21,671 nucleotides of DNA. Source: JBFFXF01 sp041569895 (GTDB lineage: Bacteria; Planctomycetota; UBA8108; JACQVS01). The stretch is taken from assembly GCA_041569895.1 (NCBI GenBank), contig JBFFXF010000108.1, positions 1-21,671 on the forward strand, read 5' to 3'. Positions 15,301 through 21,660 of the stretch are shown piece by piece. The first letter of the stretch is position 1, and each line of letters starts with the position of its first letter. A program made the translations under genes and the position numbers. The notes beneath the pieces were generated by a model. That model saw only the letters and a list, made by a program, of their open reading frames with translations. It did no database searches and had not been told where the DNA came from.

Positions 15301-15579
15301 ATCGCGGACGATGCTGACGCCGAGCATCGACGTCGCCTCCTGGTGCTCGATGCCGACGGACTGCCCGGTCCAGCGCTCGAGACGCGACGTCATGTCACGC
15401 TCGACCACCTCGGGAGGCATGCCGGGGTAGAGCGTGAGGATCTGGATCGCGGGCGTCTTGTAGATCGGCAGCAGGTCGGCCGGCAGCTCGAGCACCGACA
15501 CCGTCCCGAGGACGAGCAGGATGAGGACGAGGACCGAGACCAGATAGGGATTGCGAAGCGCCGCTCGCACGAGTTGCAT
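12394..15579 (-). CDS. RND superfamily efflux pump, inner-membrane (AcrB/HAE-like)
   Basis: The 1061-residue protein has the full RND topology: TM1 (LVSVLVLILLVLGTVSVLEL), a large porter domain, TM2-6, a second porter domain and TM8-12. The N-terminal LPADLLPIYKTPAIQILTLYPG and the GGLSLSIGILVDQAIVVVENI helix are classic. In TM4 the usual D-D pair is D407-Q408. In TM10 the position of AcrB K940 is E960 (GIVVEYSILLVEFA). An acidic TM10 residue is also found in metal pumps of the CusA type, so proton relay and substrate class may differ from drug pumps. The ATG at 15579 follows a strong GGAGGGGGAG. It exports an unidentified substrate using the proton gradient. Confidence 0.92.
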   Translation of the reverse strand: MQLVRAALRNPYLVSVLVLILLVLGTVSVLELPADLLPIYKTPAIQILTLYPGMPPEVVERDMTSRLERWTGQSVGIEHQEATSMLGVSIVRDFFREDIDPDTAMAQVTSLAVSDMFYLPPGTLPPMVMPFDPTASVPLCLLSVHSPTLTEKELYDVAYYEMRNRLQSISGVIAPAVYGGVLRRILAYVDRDRLESRNLSPMDVVEAIQRSNPFVPIGSMRMGDYEYFVVSNAMVKEVAELNDIPIRVDEGAPVFIRDVGEARDTHQIQTNIVRINGRRQVYIPIYRQPGANTLEVVDEVKERSDLILQRIKEFNPKAADLGMDVVMDQSAYVRGSINSLLWSAIVGGLLVTLVVFWFLRSAGATALVVVTVPLALFGAFIGLFYTGDTINAMTLGGLSLSIGILVDQAIVVVENIRRHLAMGKSRMQAALDGGREVATPVVIATVTFIVVFYPVVFLSGMARFLFTPLALAVSFAAVVSCLLALTFIPAMASRFFSETSGEGPRESGEVGELASRYGEWVRGSLAKRTAIIGIAGLLFLVALVGTPLLGTELFPPVDAGQFTVLMRAPLGTSLEANERLVERVETRIQEVIGAADPDLDDPESELRLLISNIGVLYDWPAAYTPNTGPMDAFILVQLKDNRSRSAQDRARELRAALSETFPDVDFAFDTGGMLTAALNFGLPSPIDIQVQGSDLKSLHRIAAAIAEEARGVPGAVDVRVGQPLDFPAIELQVDRTRAAYLGLTQQEIIENVAAAINSSVNFSPSFWIAPNGNHYLIGAQYAEEKIETLETLENIPITGKDTVRTVLLKDIARLRWTEEPAVVTHRNITRTVDVFVNVDGRDVGSVAAEIEGRLESSPRMERIMEGEEGLASKGYTITMRGEVKSMRDSLGQFAFGLLIAAVLVYLVMVAQFRSFALPFVVILTVPLAFFGVVAVMLLTGTNLGIPSFMGLILMTGIVVEYSILLVEFAARRQREGAAIEDAVVSAARARFRPVIMTALTTALALLPLALGIGRGSEANVPLARAIIGAVIGGAALTLLVTPSLYMAIARKLRLERSPETA

Positions 15580-15639
15580 GGAGAACTCTCCCCCTCCGTC
15601 GATCGGTCCCGCGTCAATTCATCCCGTCAAGTCGTCTGG

Positions 15640-16413
15640 TCAATTCATCGCCACCAGTAACCCCTCGAGCGTCTCCGGCGAAACGTCGCCGATGGCGCAG
15701 TGCAGCCGGCCGTCGTCGCCGAACCCGATGACGCCATGGCCGCCCGGCACCTCGAAACGCGGTCTGCCGGCGGCGACCGCGCGTGCCCCCGGAAACTTCA
15801 CGACCTCGGCCACGGGCACGAGGAAGAGCGACACCGGAGCGCCGCCGTGGCGCAGGATCAGCAGACCGACCCGCGCGCGGCCGAGATGGCAGAGCCGCGC
15901 CCCGTCCACCTGCCACGCCGTGCCGTCGGCCGCGAGCGGCTCGAGCGCGACGTCGATGCCGAGACGCTGCCTGAAGAAGTCGGACACGGCGGCGGGCTCG
16001 TCGCCGCCGACCTCGGGCCCCATCGCTCCCGCGATGAGCTTCCGGTAGTCCGCCGCGGCGACGGCGACGAGATCCGGCAGCGGGGAGTCCCCTTGCCGGT
16101 CCGGGAGGAACACCAGCGTCGCCACGAGGGCGACGATCGCCGCCGCGACCGCGACGGTCACCGCGAGACGACGACGCCAGCGCCCCGGCGGCGAGACCGC
16201 ACGAGCGAGGGCGCGGGCAAGCGCCGCGTCCTCGTCACCGCCGGTGGCGCGCAACCGCGCGCCGATCTCGCGCTCGAGCGCTCCCTCCCGCGCGAAGAAG
16301 GCAGCGCACGACGGGCAGTCCTCGAGGTGCCGCGTGATCAGGAAGATGGTGCGGTCGTCGAGGTCCGAGTCGAGGTACGGCCAGATGAACTGGCGCGCTT
16401 CCTGGCACCTCAT
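15640..16413 (-). CDS. Anti-sigma factor, membrane-anchored, with zinc-finger (zf-HC2-type) domain
   Basis: The 257-residue product has an N-terminal ZAS-like zinc motif. C3 (MRCQEARQF) and H-x3-C-x2-C (RHLEDCPSCAAFF) could bind zinc and hold the sigma factor. One membrane helix follows at about 83-105 (RLAVTVAVAAAIVALVATLVFL). The periplasmic part of about 150 residues (GPEVGGDEPAAVSDFFRQRLG, then HGGAPVSLFLVPV) presumably senses a signal; I do not recognise its fold. The ATG overlaps the sigma factor stop (ATGA), so the pair is coupled, as is usual for such regulators. Downstream, 60 nt separate it from the pump gene, and an 11-nt word (GTCAATTCATC) carrying the stop codon is repeated there at 15613. 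Confidence 0.85.
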   Translation of the reverse strand: MRCQEARQFIWPYLDSDLDDRTIFLITRHLEDCPSCAAFFAREGALEREIGARLRATGGDEDAALARALARAVSPPGRWRRRLAVTVAVAAAIVALVATLVFLPDRQGDSPLPDLVAVAAADYRKLIAGAMGPEVGGDEPAAVSDFFRQRLGIDVALEPLAADGTAWQVDGARLCHLGRARVGLLILRHGGAPVSLFLVPVAEVVKFPGARAVAAGRPRFEVPGGHGVIGFGDDGRLHCAIGDVSPETLEGLLVAMN

Positions 16414-16991
16414 CGCCCGGCCCTCCCGATCGGTGCGTCATCGGCGACCGCGGCGAGGCGCTCGCGGATCTTGATGCGCGCGCGGAAGAGGCGCGCCATC
16501 ACCGTGCCCTTCGGCACCTCGAGCGCGGCCGCGATCTCCGCGCAGGTCAGCCCGGCCACCGCCCTGAGGAGCAACACGGCGCGCTCCTCGTCGCCGATCC
16601 GACGGATGGCGCCCGAGAGACGCTGGTCGAGCCGCTCGTAGAGCGCCGCCGGATCCTCGAGGAGCTCGCGATACGCGAGATCCGCGTCGAGCCGCGCCCA
16701 GAAGCTGCCGTCGGGGACGTCGTCGTCCTCGATCCGGCGCACCCGCGAGCGGGAGCGGCGCCGGTTCGCGTTCCACGCCTCGTGGACGACGAAACGAAAG
16801 ATCCACGCGCGGAAGTTGGTGCCCTCGACGTAGCGCAGGCGGTGCGCCCAGGCGGCGGCGAGCGCGGACTGGATGACGTCGTCGGCGTCGTCGGACGCGT
16901 CGACCATCCGCCGGGCCACGCCGACCACCTGGTCGGCCAGCGGCGCCAGCCGGCGCATGAAACCGTCTCGTGTCGTGATGTCGCACTCCAT
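16410..16991 (-). CDS. RNA polymerase sigma factor, ECF (sigma70 family group 4)
   Basis: The 193-residue product has a region 2 of DADDVIQSALAAAWAHRLRYVEGTNFRAWIFRFVVHEAWNANRRR type, split here as the DADDVIQSA and NFRAWIFRFVVHEAWN motifs. A short variable linker of about 40 residues follows. Region 4 ends AVLLLRAVAGLTCAEIAAAL and VPKGTVMARLFRARIKIRERL, the typical helix-turn-helix. The start at ATG 16991 is favoured by length and by GGAGGG about 12 nt upstream; M12 is an alternative. It would direct transcription of the downstream anti-sigma factor and efflux genes, and probably its own gene. I could not find a convincing promoter of its own type at 16992-17050. Confidence 0.88.
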   Translation of the reverse strand: MECDITTRDGFMRRLAPLADQVVGVARRMVDASDDADDVIQSALAAAWAHRLRYVEGTNFRAWIFRFVVHEAWNANRRRSRSRVRRIEDDDVPDGSFWARLDADLAYRELLEDPAALYERLDQRLSGAIRRIGDEERAVLLLRAVAGLTCAEIAAALEVPKGTVMARLFRARIKIRERLAAVADDAPIGRAGR

Positions 16992-17117
16992 GGGAATCCC
17001 CGAACCCTCCGATTATGAAGGTTGTACGGGTCGAAACTGAATGCATGAATCCGGCTTTTTTTGCGCCCGGCCGACCGATGCCTTGATGCGAGGCGGCCGG
17101 TATGAGAAGACGGGCGC

Positions 17118-18995
17118 ATGACCGACGGGACGAACGAGCCGCGGCCGTCCGTGGCGCGCCCTCCGCTCTGGCTGGCGCTGCTCCTCGCGGCGATGGCCGG
17201 CGGCATGGGGTGGGGCATCCGCGGTCAGTACGGCCACGAGACCGGCGCGATGATCGCCGGCGTGCTCGTCGGGCTGGTGGCCGTCCTCCTCTTCTGCCCG
17301 CGGATCACGTCACTCGGTGCGGCGCGCACGGTGGCGCTGGTGGCGATCGGCATCTCCTTCGGCGGCTCGATGACGTACGGTCAGACGGTCGGCCTGACGC
17401 ACGACAACGAGTTGCTCGGCAACTGGGAGGCGCTCGGCTGGGGGCTTCTCGGCCTCGCGCTCAAGGGCGGCATCTGGGTCGGGTTCGCGGGCGCGCTTCT
17501 CGGCATGGCGCTCGGCGGCACGCGGTACCGGGCGCTCGAGGTGGCGCTCCTGGTGATCTCGATGATCGGCCTCCTCTTCCTCGGCGTGTACCTGCTCAAC
17601 GAGCCGTTCGATCCGGCGAACCGGAAGCTGCCGGCGATCTACTTCTCCGACCACTGGGACTGGGAGCCCGACAAGGCGGACCTCAGCCCGCGTCGCGAGC
17701 GCTGGGGCGGTCTCCTCTTCGCGCTGGTCGCCCTGATCGTCCACGCCGGATTCTTCCGGCGCGACCGGCTGTCGCGCAACCTCGGCATCTGCGGCATCCT
17801 CGCGGGCGCCGTCGGGTTTCCGCTCGGCCAGTCGCTGCAGGCCTACCACGCCTGGAACAGAGAGTGGTTCAGCACGAGCTGGCTCGCCGGCATCGATCGG
17901 TACATGAACTGGTGGAACATGATGGAGATCACGTTCGGCGCCGTGCTCGGGCTCGGGCTGGCGCTCGGACTGTGGCTCAGCGCGCGCCACATCGCGTCGC
18001 ATCACATCACCGGCGACGACGGCGCCGCGGGCGGTGTCGGTCACGGCGGCACGGACGCGGCCGAGCTCTCGCTGCCAATCGAGTGGTGGCTGCTCGCGCT
18101 CCACATCGGCGCCGTCTCGGTCTGGAATTTCCTCTCGGTCCCCTGGTTCGACGCGGTCGCCGACGTCGCGGTGACCATGGGACTCGTGCCCCTGATCGGC
18201 GTCATCGGCGGGCGCCTCTGGCCGTACATGGTCGCGCTGCCGGTGGTCGCGCTGCCGATCGCCGGCAAGACGTTGCGGCAGATGTCGTATCGCACCGATC
18301 AGATCGACCGCACCACCGGCTGGATCGTCTTCGTGGTCATCCCGATGCTGATCATGCTGGCGGCGGCGCTCGTCCTCTGGCGGCGCGGCGAGCGCGGCCA
18401 GACCGGTCGCTCGTTCAGCCGCTGGGCGTTGCTGCTGGCGACGTGGTTCTACTTCTGCCTCAACTTCGCCTTCTTCGAGTTCCCCTGGCCCTGGCGCGAG
18501 CCGACCGGGAGAACACCGTCGGCGTGGATCTTCCTCGTCTGCGCCGTGACGCTGTCGATCGCCGCGGTGTGGTATGGACGCCGGAAGGTCGCGTCGCCGG
18601 CTGGCGATCGCGGTGGCGTGGTCCTCGGTGGCGCCGGAGGCGGGGCCATCGCTGCCACCGGCGCGTCGACCGGAGATGCCGGGGTCGAGGGGGCGGGCGG
18701 TGGCGGGGGCATTCTCGGCGCCGCGCTGATGGATTCGACCGGCGACGCCAGGGACGAGGCCGAGGAGGAGGCCCGGGACGAGGGGGAAAGCGACAGCGAT
18801 ACCGAGACCGAGGACGAGAGCGTGGACGAGAGCGTGGGGGAGGCCGAGGACGAGGTCGAGGACGAGAGCGTGGAGGAGGAGGAAGGCGAGGACGAGCGGG
18901 AAGGCGACGAGGAGCAGGAAAGCGAGGACGAGGACGAGGACGAGGAGGAGAGCGAGGACGAGGACGACGAGGAGGACTCGAAGTCGCGCGGCTGA
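17118..18995 (+). CDS. Polytopic membrane protein of unknown function with long acidic C-terminal tail
   Basis: The 625-residue product has a membrane domain of about ten hydrophobic segments (residues 18-490). Well-conserved-looking motifs are GGMGWGIRGQYGHETGAMI near the N-terminus, FGGSMTYGQTVGLTHDNELL, and Trp/His-rich loops (DHWDWEPDK, YMNWWNMMEITFG). I recall similar hypothetical proteins in planctomycete-type genomes but no assigned function. A Gly-rich linker (about 495-535) leads to a roughly 85-residue Asp/Glu/Ser tail (ESDSDTETEDESVDESVG to the end). The tail is encoded by GAGGAC-like hexamers, so it may be a repeat that grew into the gene. It would lie on one face of the membrane as a polyanion that could bind cations. 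It is divergent from the sigma factor gene. Confidence 0.75.
   Translation: MTDGTNEPRPSVARPPLWLALLLAAMAGGMGWGIRGQYGHETGAMIAGVLVGLVAVLLFCPRITSLGAARTVALVAIGISFGGSMTYGQTVGLTHDNELLGNWEALGWGLLGLALKGGIWVGFAGALLGMALGGTRYRALEVALLVISMIGLLFLGVYLLNEPFDPANRKLPAIYFSDHWDWEPDKADLSPRRERWGGLLFALVALIVHAGFFRRDRLSRNLGICGILAGAVGFPLGQSLQAYHAWNREWFSTSWLAGIDRYMNWWNMMEITFGAVLGLGLALGLWLSARHIASHHITGDDGAAGGVGHGGTDAAELSLPIEWWLLALHIGAVSVWNFLSVPWFDAVADVAVTMGLVPLIGVIGGRLWPYMVALPVVALPIAGKTLRQMSYRTDQIDRTTGWIVFVVIPMLIMLAAALVLWRRGERGQTGRSFSRWALLLATWFYFCLNFAFFEFPWPWREPTGRTPSAWIFLVCAVTLSIAAVWYGRRKVASPAGDRGGVVLGGAGGGAIAATGASTGDAGVEGAGGGGGILGAALMDSTGDARDEAEEEARDEGESDSDTETEDESVDESVGEAEDEVEDESVEEEEGEDEREGDEEQESEDEDEDEEESEDEDDEEDSKSRG
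18720..18990 (+). repeat. GAGGAC/GACGAG-type hexamer-rich DNA inside a coding region
   Basis: The 3' end of the membrane protein gene consists of imperfect GAGGAC, GACGAG and GAGAGC units and codes for the acidic tail. The same GAGGAC unit, on either strand, occurs in the non-coding elements at 3391-3414, about 8130-8142 and 9346-9373. The following gap (18996-19141) holds no gene. It contains a GC-rich imperfect hairpin near 19001-19022 and the ribosome-binding site of the next gene. Confidence 0.6.
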
Positions 18996-19129
18996 GAAGA
19001 GCGCTGCGTTTTTGCTCTGCGCCGCGACGGAGATCGGATACCATGGGGCGTGTTGGGTCGAGAGACGCGCTTCCCGCAGCGCCTCCTCTTGGCAGGGTCC
19101 CGGCGGCAGATCACCATCCACGGCGAGGC

Positions 19130-19134
19130 GGAGG
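19130..19134 (+). promoter_or_regulatory. Ribosome-binding site that fixes a TTG start
   Basis: GGAGG lies 7 nt upstream of TTG 19142, an optimal spacing. The TTG opens a good signal peptide. The frame is open far upstream, but only as antisense or out-of-frame reading of the preceding gene. Confidence 0.75.
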
Positions 19135-19141
19135 AAGAGCG

Positions 19142-21250
19142 TTGAGCTCACACAATCATGTTTTGGCTGTCTCTGTCTTGCTCCTTTGGTGTTTCCCCGT
19201 CGCCGCGCAGGAGCCATGCGTCGATCTCTGCACCGACGCCGGCGCGACCTGCCGCGACCTCTGCACCGACGGTGCGAGAACCTGCCGGGATGTCTGCACC
19301 ACCGGGGGTGACGCCTGCCGCGGCGCGTGTATCGCCGCGGCCGACCTCTGCCGCGACGGCTGCGAGGAGATCGCCGATCGGTGCAACCTCGATTGCAACG
19401 ACCCGGCCGATGCGTGCCTCGGGGGCTGCCGGGTCGTGGGCGATGAGTGCCGTGACGTCTGCGTCACTGCCGGCAAGGGATGTCGCGACGCGTGTCGCGC
19501 GACCGCGACTGCCTGCCGTGGCGTCTGCACCCGGACCGGCGCTGCCTGCCGAACGGGCTGCACGAACACGGGCAACGTCTGCCGCACGGCGTGCACGACG
19601 ACGGCGAACGCGTGCCGCGCGCCGTGCACCGCGACCGGAAGCGCCTGCCGGGCCACCTGCAACGCGACCCGGTCGGCGTGCCGCACGGCGTGCGACCTGT
19701 TGCCGGTCGGCGCCGCCGCGTGCAAGCGAAGGTGCGACGACACGCGGGACGACTGCGTCAGCGCGTGCAACTCGACCGAGAACACCTGCAAGCGGCCGTG
19801 CAACTCGGCCGAGTCGGCCTGCACGAGCGCGTGCAACGCCACCGAGGGCGCCTGCACCACCGCCTGCAACGCCACCCAGTCCGGCTGCACCACCGTCTGC
19901 AACGAGGCGGAGCCCGTCTGCATCGACGCCTGCAACCTCACCGAGACCGGCTGCACGGGCGCGTGCAACGTCACGCAGACGGGGTGCGAGAAGACCTGCA
20001 ACCTGGTGCGCGCGGCGTGCCAGGCGCCGTGCCGCATCGCGGTCTCAGAGTGCGTCGAGCTCTGCAACACCGGGGAGAGCGAGTGCGTGCGGCCGTGCAA
20101 CGACGCGGAGGCCGAGTGCCTCCGTCCGTGCCGTTTCCTCGAGCTCGACTGCCTCGTTCCCTGCAACGCGTCTGAGCTCGCCTGCCTCGAGACCTGCGAC
20201 CTGTGCGACGCCGGTGACGTCGATGGCTGCGCCGCGTCCGGCGACGCGTGTCGCAACACGTGCGACTCGACGCTCGACATCTGCCGCCAGGGCTGCCGCA
20301 ACCAGGGCGATCGCTGCAGCCGCGTCTGCGAGGAGGGCGGGCTGCGGTGCCGTCAGGCCTGCGAGGCGCAACTCGAGCAGTGCACCCAGCCGTGCGAGGC
20401 GCTCTGCGCCGCGTGCCCGGACTCCGAGGAGTGCCGACTGTGCCGCGAGACGTGCAACCTGCTGCTCTCGACGTGCACCGGGATCTGCGACCGGGCGCAG
20501 ACGATCTGCAACGAGCCGTGCCGGCTCGGGACGAGGCTCTGCGTCGAGACGTGCGACGCGATCGACGGCGAGTGCCGCGGAAGCTGCAACAACCGCGAGG
20601 CGTCTTGCGTCGCGGAGTGCGCCGACGAGAACCCCGCGATCTCGGCAGCGCGGTTCCGTCGCGGGGACGCCGATCTCGACGGCTGCGTCAACAGTTGCGA
20701 CGCCGACGCCATCCGCGCCTTCCTCGACGGCGGCCCGCCGCCGCGCTGCATGGACGCCGCGGACGCCAACGACGACGGCCGCATCGCTCTCGACGACGCG
20801 GAGGTGATCGACCTCTGGACGATGCAGGCCGGTCCGCCGCCACCGTATCCGGGTCCGTTCCTCGGCGCCGTCGACATCACGCGGGACGAGCTCTCGTGCG
20901 ACGACTACCCCGTCGAGCTCCTCGACGTCGGCTGCACCGACGATGAGCCGGTCGAGTGCAAGCCGGCGGTCGCCTACATCCGCGGCGACGGCAACGGGGA
21001 CGGCGTGATCAACATCTCCGACCCGCAGTACTCGCTCAACTTCCAGTTCCTCGGCAGCGACCCCTTCCCGTGCGCCGCGGCGGGCGACACGAACGGCGAC
21101 GGCGTCATCAACATCTCCGACCCGCAGTACTCCCTGAACTTCCAGTTCCTGGGAGGCCCCCCACCACCGGCGCCCTTCCCGGAGTGTGGCTTCTCGGCCG
21201 ACCCGGAGCAGATCGCCCTCGGCTGCGAGGACACGAGCGGGTGTGAGTGA
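19142..21250 (+). CDS. Secreted Cys-rich hendecad-repeat protein with C-terminal dockerin-like domains
   Basis: The 702-residue product starts at TTG with a signal peptide (HVLAVSVLLLWCFPVAAQ, cleavage likely near AAQ-EP). Residues 26-493 are about 41 CxxxC units spaced by six residues (C-x3-C-x6), an exact 11-residue period with about 88 cysteines. It has only three irregularities: DLLPVGAAA, CDLCDAGDVDGCAASGDAC and CEALCAACPDSEECRLC. I know no named family with this pattern. A cysteine stripe along helices (metal binding) or stacked disulfides are both possible. The C-terminus has a dockerin-like pair of calcium loops (GDADLDGCVNS; ADANDDGRIALDD) and a second, nearly duplicated pair (GDGNGDGVINISDPQYS; GDTNGDGVINISDPQYS), ending GGPPPPAPFPECG. 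It probably acts outside the cytoplasm, perhaps anchored through the dockerins. Confidence 0.85.
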   Translation: MSSHNHVLAVSVLLLWCFPVAAQEPCVDLCTDAGATCRDLCTDGARTCRDVCTTGGDACRGACIAAADLCRDGCEEIADRCNLDCNDPADACLGGCRVVGDECRDVCVTAGKGCRDACRATATACRGVCTRTGAACRTGCTNTGNVCRTACTTTANACRAPCTATGSACRATCNATRSACRTACDLLPVGAAACKRRCDDTRDDCVSACNSTENTCKRPCNSAESACTSACNATEGACTTACNATQSGCTTVCNEAEPVCIDACNLTETGCTGACNVTQTGCEKTCNLVRAACQAPCRIAVSECVELCNTGESECVRPCNDAEAECLRPCRFLELDCLVPCNASELACLETCDLCDAGDVDGCAASGDACRNTCDSTLDICRQGCRNQGDRCSRVCEEGGLRCRQACEAQLEQCTQPCEALCAACPDSEECRLCRETCNLLLSTCTGICDRAQTICNEPCRLGTRLCVETCDAIDGECRGSCNNREASCVAECADENPAISAARFRRGDADLDGCVNSCDADAIRAFLDGGPPPRCMDAADANDDGRIALDDAEVIDLWTMQAGPPPPYPGPFLGAVDITRDELSCDDYPVELLDVGCTDDEPVECKPAVAYIRGDGNGDGVINISDPQYSLNFQFLGSDPFPCAAAGDTNGDGVINISDPQYSLNFQFLGGPPPPAPFPECGFSADPEQIALGCEDTSGCE
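19217..20620 (+). repeat. 33-nt periodic coding repeat (C-x3-C-x6 hendecads)
   Basis: TGC codons recur at 12-nt and 21-nt steps, giving a 33-nt period over about 1.4 kb. The intervening residues diverge by zone: Arg/Asp-rich first (CRDLC, CRDVC), Thr/Ala-rich in the middle (CNATEGACTTAC), then Arg/Pro-rich (CVRPC, CLRPC). This indicates old and local duplications rather than recent perfect expansion. Confidence 0.9.
20966..21160 (+). repeat. Near-identical tandem copies of a dockerin half-module
   Basis: The stretches encoding GDGVINISDPQYSLNFQFLG at about 20998-21056 and 21103-21153 differ at only a few third-codon positions. The first dockerin pair (about 20660-20810) is clearly different, so this second pair is a recent duplication or has been homogenised. 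Confidence 0.75.
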
Positions 21251-21291
21251 ACGGACCCGGTCCCGGTCCCGGTCCCGGACCCGGTCCCGGT

Positions 21292-21335
21292 CCCGAAAGC
21301 TCTCGATGTCATTCCAGCGGTCGCCGTCGGGGCCG
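21292..21335 (+). other. Conserved 44-nt core of the composite element, copy 3
   Basis: It begins CCCGAAAGCTCTCG and ends GTCGGGGCCG with the 34-nt spacing seen in the other copies. TCTCGAT (core 10-16) can pair with GTCGGGG (35-41) using G-T pairs. Differences from copy 2 in this arm are T/C changes opposite G, which keep the pairing. Confidence 0.72.
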
Positions 21336-21522
21336 AGCGGGCGGAGTGCGAGGCCGAGACGGAGACCGAGGCAGAGATCCGACGCCGATTCCGATTCCGA
21401 GGTCCGACTCCGAGGTCCGATTCAGAGGTCCGATTCAGAGATCAGATTCAGAGATCAGAGCACAGAGATCAGAGCACAGAGATCACACGGCTGAGACCCA
21501 GACCAGAGACGGTCTGATCGCC

Positions 21523-21560
21523 AATCTGCGTAATCTGCGTAATCTGCGGAAATCTGCGTT
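21523..21560 (+). repeat. B module: 9-nt tandem repeat AATCTGCGT
   Basis: Four near-perfect units (AATCTGCGT, AATCTGCGT, AATCTGCGG, AATCTGCGT with one extra A). A reverse-complement relative is at 3096-3130. From memory, strings of this kind (AATCTGCGTAATCTG) recur between genes in several environmental bacterial genomes; this was not checked. Confidence 0.8.
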
Positions 21561-21617
21561 CCCGTGCTCGTCGAACGTCGGCCGCGCCATGGCCGCGACG
21601 CCTCTGTTCCCGTCAAC

Positions 21618-21660
21618 CTATCTCCTTTCCTGCTTTCACCTTCTTCCTGACTTCCTGATG
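21618..21660 (-). repeat. A module: pyrimidine-rich stretch (AGGAAG-type on minus strand)
   Basis: CTCCTTTCCTGCTTTCACC and TTCTTCCTGACTTCCTGATG are the reverse-complement counterpart of 2996-3052. It occupies the same place, after the B module and its spacer, as in the 3-kb element. It runs close to the end of the window, so its outer edge is not known. Confidence 0.6.

Larger units (their letters stand above)
21252..21606 (+). repeat. Composite stop-anchored element after the Cys-rich gene (D-core-C-B)
   Basis: D starts 3 nt after the stop codon and consists of CCCGGT and CCCGGA hexamers up to 21291. The core is at 21292-21335. GAGACG and GAGACC units and a C array follow (about 21366-21430, CCGATT, CCGAGG) and decay into GATTCAGA and GATCAGAGCACAGA repeats (to about 21484). 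After about 38 nt comes B (21523-21560), then CGTTCCCGTGCTCGTCG, which matches the B flank of the 3.1-kb copy. I see no gene from 21251 to the end of the window. Confidence 0.85.

Noticed and set aside
13105..15660. An 851-residue plus-strand open frame opposite the RND pump gene
   Set aside because: Its composition (Arg, Asp, His, Val rich without hydrophobic pattern) is typical of the antisense of a GC-rich gene, and the pump on the other strand is unmistakable.
16992..17117. ECF-type autoregulated promoter upstream of the sigma factor
   Set aside because: A CATAAT-like -10 is present on the minus strand, but there is no matching -35 at proper spacing and no GGAAC-type element.
18996..19025. 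Intrinsic terminator after the membrane protein gene
   Set aside because: GCGCTGCG-TTTTT-GCTCTGCGC has a mismatch in the stem and its T-run is in the loop, not after the stem.
17102..19141. Continuation of the Cys-rich frame far upstream
   Set aside because: That part overlaps the membrane protein in another frame and is Arg/Gly low-complexity; TTG 19142 has GGAGG at ideal spacing and begins a signal peptide.
19156..20301. A minus-strand open frame opposite the Cys-rich gene, with regular Gln-x-Ser repeats
   Set aside because: It mirrors the 33-nt codon period of the real gene (TGC reads as GCA); there is no ribosome-binding site or signal of its own.
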